Source: Streptomyces sp. CNQ-509
GTDB taxonomy: Bacteria > Actinomycetota > Actinomycetes > Streptomycetales > Streptomycetaceae
Assembly (NCBI RefSeq): GCF_001011035.1
Contig: NZ_CP011492.1
Span: forward strand, 7,371,447 to 7,435,446
DNA length: 64,000 nt
Direction of reading: 5' to 3'
In this document: piece by piece, positions 61,488-64,000 of the stretch
How the letters are laid out: each line of letters begins with the position of its first letter
Position numbering within the stretch: the stretch's first letter is position 1
Position numbers and translations under genes: made by a program
The notes under the pieces: generated by a model
The model's database searches: none
The model's input: only the letters and a program-made list of their open reading frames with translations
Told to the model about the DNA's origin: nothing

Positions 61488-63149
61488 ATGAGCACTGCAG
61501 ACACCCCCGAAGACGTGGCACACCTTCTGGTGCGCTGCCTGGAGGCGGAGGGCGTGACGCACGTCTTCGGCGTGCCGGGCGAGGAGAACATCCGCTTCGT
61601 CGACGCCGTCAACGCCTCGCCGTCCATCGACTACGTCCTGGTGCGCCACGAGCAGGGCGCGTCGTTCATGGCGGAGATGTACGGCCGTATCACCGGCCGC
61701 GCGGGGGTGTGCTCCGCGACCCTCGGCCCCGGGGCCATCAACCTGCTCCTCGGCGTCGCCGACGCGCACACCAACAGCACCCCGGTGGTCGCGCTCGCCG
61801 CGCAGGGCGGCCTCGACCGGGTGCACAAGGAGTCGCACCAGGTCATCGACCTGCCCGCGATGTTCGCCCCGGTCACCGACTGGTCCCAGCAGGTACGGGC
61901 CCCGGGCGCGGTGCCGGAGATGGTGCGCCAGGCGTTCAAGACCGCGCAGAGCGAGCGGCCCGGTGCCGTGTTCCTCGCGCTGCCCGAGGACATAGAGGGC
62001 CTCGTGCCCGACCCGCCGCTGAATCCGCTGCCCATCAACCGGCCGCGCCCCGAGGCCCCGTCCCCGGCGCAACTGGAGCGCGCCGCAGAGGTGCTGGCGG
62101 GTGCCGCGCGCCCCATCCTGCTGGCCGGGCACGGCGCCACCCGGGCGGGCGCCAGGGACGCCCTGATCCGCTTCTCCGAGCGGCTCGACATCCCGGTGGC
62201 GACGACCTTCAACGGCAAGGGCGTCTTCCCCGACGACCACCCCAACGCGCTGGGCGCCGTCGGCTTCATGCGCCACGACTACACCAACTTCGGATTCGAC
62301 AACGCCGACGTGCTCATCTGCGTCGGGTACGAGCCGCAGGAGTTCGACCCGGTCAAGATCAACCCGCAGGGCGACAAGCAGATCCTGCACCTGCACCAGT
62401 TCCCCGCCGAGGTCGACTCCCACTACCCGGTCGCGGTCGGCGTGCTCGGCGACCCGTCGTCCTCGCTCGACGGCCTCGCGGAGGCCGTCGGCCGCACCTT
62501 CCACGGCGACGGCCGGCTCATCCGCGGCCTGCTCGCCGAGGAACTGGCGCACGGCCGCCGCAACTCGTCCTTCCCGCTCGCCCCGCAGCGCGTCGTCGCC
62601 GACGTCCGCGAGGCGCTGGGCCGCGAGGACGTGGTGCTGGTCGACACCGGCGCCGGGAAGATGTGGATGGCCCGGCTCTACCCCACGTACGAGCCCCACA
62701 CCTGCCTCATCTCCAACGGCCTGTCCACCATGGGCTTCGCCGTGCCCGGCGCCATCGGCGCCAAGCTCGCCCGGCCGGACGCGCAGGTGCTGGCGATGAC
62801 CGGCGACGGCGCGTTCCTCATGAACTCCCAGGAGCTGGAGACCGCCGTCCGCGAGGGCATCCCGATGACCGTGCTCGTCCTCGTCGACGACGAATACGGG
62901 CTGATCACCTGGAAGATGGAGCTGGAGATGGGGCGCCACTCCCACACCCGCTTCGCCAACCCGGACCTGGTGACGTACGCGGAGAGCTTCGGTGCCCGCG
63001 GGCACGCGGTGAAGTCCGCGGACGAACTGCTGCCCACGCTGCGCGACGCCCTCGCCCACGACGGGGTGGACGTCATCTCCTGCCCCGTCGACTACACCGA
63101 GAACCTGCGGCTGACCGACCGGCTCGGCGCCCTCCAGGGCCCCTTCTGA
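61488..63149 (+). CDS. Acetolactate synthase-like ThDP-dependent enzyme
   Basis: Thiamine-diphosphate enzyme of 553 aa that likely joins two pyruvates to 2-acetolactate or acts on a related 2-keto acid. The catalytic Glu55 is in VRHEQGASFMAEMYG; the ThDP/Mg motif begins MTGDGAFLMNSQELETA and ends in LVDDEYGLI, with Asp-Asp at the usual Asn-Asn place. TNSTPVVALAAQ and RPILLAGHGATRAG are typical of the family's first and central domains. No regulatory-subunit (ilvH) gene is adjacent, which suggests a catabolic (AlsS-like) role and not branched-chain amino acid synthesis. The start ATG has only a weak GGGG upstream. Confidence 0.88.
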   Translation: MSTADTPEDVAHLLVRCLEAEGVTHVFGVPGEENIRFVDAVNASPSIDYVLVRHEQGASFMAEMYGRITGRAGVCSATLGPGAINLLLGVADAHTNSTPVVALAAQGGLDRVHKESHQVIDLPAMFAPVTDWSQQVRAPGAVPEMVRQAFKTAQSERPGAVFLALPEDIEGLVPDPPLNPLPINRPRPEAPSPAQLERAAEVLAGAARPILLAGHGATRAGARDALIRFSERLDIPVATTFNGKGVFPDDHPNALGAVGFMRHDYTNFGFDNADVLICVGYEPQEFDPVKINPQGDKQILHLHQFPAEVDSHYPVAVGVLGDPSSSLDGLAEAVGRTFHGDGRLIRGLLAEELAHGRRNSSFPLAPQRVVADVREALGREDVVLVDTGAGKMWMARLYPTYEPHTCLISNGLSTMGFAVPGAIGAKLARPDAQVLAMTGDGAFLMNSQELETAVREGIPMTVLVLVDDEYGLITWKMELEMGRHSHTRFANPDLVTYAESFGARGHAVKSADELLPTLRDALAHDGVDVISCPVDYTENLRLTDRLGALQGPF

Positions 63150-63161
63150 ACCACCCGTCCC

Positions 63162-63196
63162 CGGTGATCCTCAGCCCGCCGGGCTGAGGATCACCG
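63162..63196. terminator. Perfect long hairpin between convergent genes
   Basis: Seventeen-base perfect arms (63162-63178 and 63180-63196) around a single base; outer ACCCGT/ACGGGT pairs (63153-63158 and 63198-63203) extend it. The stop codon of the SIS gene (63171-63173) is inside the left arm. It should terminate both genes. Confidence 0.78.
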
Positions 63197-64000
63197 AACG
63201 GGTGAGGTGGCGCGGCTCGTCCGGGTCCAGGCCGCGGGCGCCGGCCAGCGCCACCGCCAGCCGTTGCGCCCGGACCAGCTCGGCCAGCGGGTCGAGACCG
63301 CCGGTGATCCAGAGCGCGCCGGTGGCGTGCACCTCGTCCTCCAGACCCGCGGGGGCGTCGCCGATCATCCAGGTCGCGGTGCCCGAGGTGGTGATGCTGA
63401 TGGGGCCGTGCCGGTACTCCATCGCCGGGTACGACTCCGTCCAGGCCAGCGCCGCCTCGCGCATCTTCAGCGCCGCCTCGTTCGCCAGGCCCACGGTCCA
63501 GCCGGCGCCGAGGAAGGTGAACTGCCGGGCGGCCAGCAGCCCCTGCGGCAGCGGCTCGACGAGCGCCAGCTCCGCGTCCTCCACCGCCGTGGCCGGCTGC
63601 ACCCCGAGGTGGGCGCGGAGCAGGGTCAGCGCGGTGGTGGCGAAGCGGGTCTGCACCACCGAGCGCTCGTCGGCGAAGTCCAGCACCACCGTGTCGTCCG
63701 CGGCCTCGGCCACCGGCGTGGCGCCGTCGGCGACGATCGCGGCGGTACGCACCGAGCCGCTCAGCGTGCCCAGCAGCCGCAGCACCTCCGTGGTGGTGCC
63801 GGAGCGGGTCAGCGCCAGCACCCGGTCGTACCGCCGGCCCGCCGGGAAGCCCGAGGCGGGGAAGGCGTCCGTCTCGCCGTGGCCCGCCTCCTCGCGGAGC
63901 GTGGCGTAGGCCTGCGCCATGAAGTAGGAGGTGCCGCAGCCGACGGCGGCGACCCGCTCACCGGGCTGCGGCAGCAGCGGCCCGTGCACCCCCGCCAGCT
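63171..64000 (-). CDS. SIS-domain protein, partial (5' end beyond right edge)
   Basis: Sugar isomerase (SIS) protein; at least 276 codons are visible and the frame stays open to the window edge, so the N-terminus is missing. Two SIS repeats appear: first VAAVGCGTSYFMAQAYAT and ALTRSGTTTEVLRLLG; second FTFLGAGWTVGLANEAALK with MREAALAWTESYPAMEYRHG. The latter resembles the isomerase half of glucosamine-6-phosphate synthase and AgaS-type deaminase/isomerases. It likely converts or binds a phosphorylated amino sugar. Whether an amidotransferase domain exists cannot be seen. Confidence 0.85.
   Translation of the reverse strand, partial: LAGVHGPLLPQPGERVAAVGCGTSYFMAQAYATLREEAGHGETDAFPASGFPAGRRYDRVLALTRSGTTTEVLRLLGTLSGSVRTAAIVADGATPVAEAADDTVVLDFADERSVVQTRFATTALTLLRAHLGVQPATAVEDAELALVEPLPQGLLAARQFTFLGAGWTVGLANEAALKMREAALAWTESYPAMEYRHGPISITTSGTATWMIGDAPAGLEDEVHATGALWITGGLDPLAELVRAQRLAVALAGARGLDPDEPRHLTRSVILSPAG

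Overview
This is 64 kb of very GC-rich chromosome with strong G/C bias at third codon positions. GTG and TTG starts, ATGA/GTGA overlaps and many secreted hydrolases are common. A complete conservon (cvnABCD), a helix-turn-helix/DUF397/S-adenosyl-methyltransferase block, a LuxR-type regulator between two S8 peptidases and a LacI-controlled sugar-ABC/GH3 operon together point to a Streptomyces-like actinomycete. I see no rRNA, tRNA, CRISPR array, intact mobile element or PKS/NRPS cluster.

Layout. 1-8.4 kb: two paralogous secreted subtilases (the first cut by the left edge) flanking a convergent/divergent regulator with TrmB-like and LuxR HTH domains. 8.4-9.0 kb: decayed 3' halves of an ABC transporter gene and a tetR gene, joined head to head. 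9.2-10.2 kb: SDR dehydrogenase plus L-rhamnose-mutarotase-like pair. 10.3-13.0 kb: small divergent ORF, HTH/DUF5753 regulator, DUF397 protein, S-adenosyl methyltransferase. 13.0-17.5 kb: YdeI-like protein, GNAT, a broken terD fragment, a hypothetical protein and an APC permease. 17.6-23.1 kb: conservon cvnABCD followed at once by a glycerol-kinase-like FGGY kinase. 23.1-29.5 kb: secreted endonuclease/exonuclease/phosphatase lipoprotein, secreted glycerophosphodiesterase, stand-alone FabH, aldo/keto reductase, DUF4239 membrane protein, Pro/Thr-rich protein, and a collapsed sulfite-oxidase-type gene. 29.6-37.7 kb: desulfurase-like PLP protein and a form II molybdenum hydroxylase operon (small, large and FAD subunits, MoxR ATPase, VWA protein, membrane-anchored CoxG-like protein). 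37.8-43.8 kb: ROK regulator, DEDD exonuclease, DapA-family lyase, and a four-domain secreted protein (PA14, beta-propeller, CBM, DUF1080). 44.0-47.7 kb: YqeB-like membrane protein and a 934-aa FAD/NAD-TPR fusion. 48.1-52.1 kb: SDR plus carboxymuconolactone-decarboxylase-like pair, secreted PQQ-type sugar dehydrogenase, PL1 pectate lyase. 52.3-59.0 kb: LacI regulator divergent from a solute-binding protein, two permeases and GH3 glycosidase, resembling the xylobiose (bxl) system. 59.0-64 kb: HelD/HelR-like helicase, acetolactate-synthase-like enzyme, and a SIS-domain protein running off the right edge.

Themes: extracellular degradation of protein, pectin, oligosaccharides and phosphodiesters with matched uptake and sensing; aerobic oxidation of an unknown small substrate by a molybdenum hydroxylase; and several gene remnants recording recent loss. 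The least explained items are the form II hydroxylase operon with its cysteine-less desulfurase-like neighbour, the FAD/TPR fusion with an AT-rich inverted-repeat control region, and the multi-domain PA14/propeller/CBM/DUF1080 protein.
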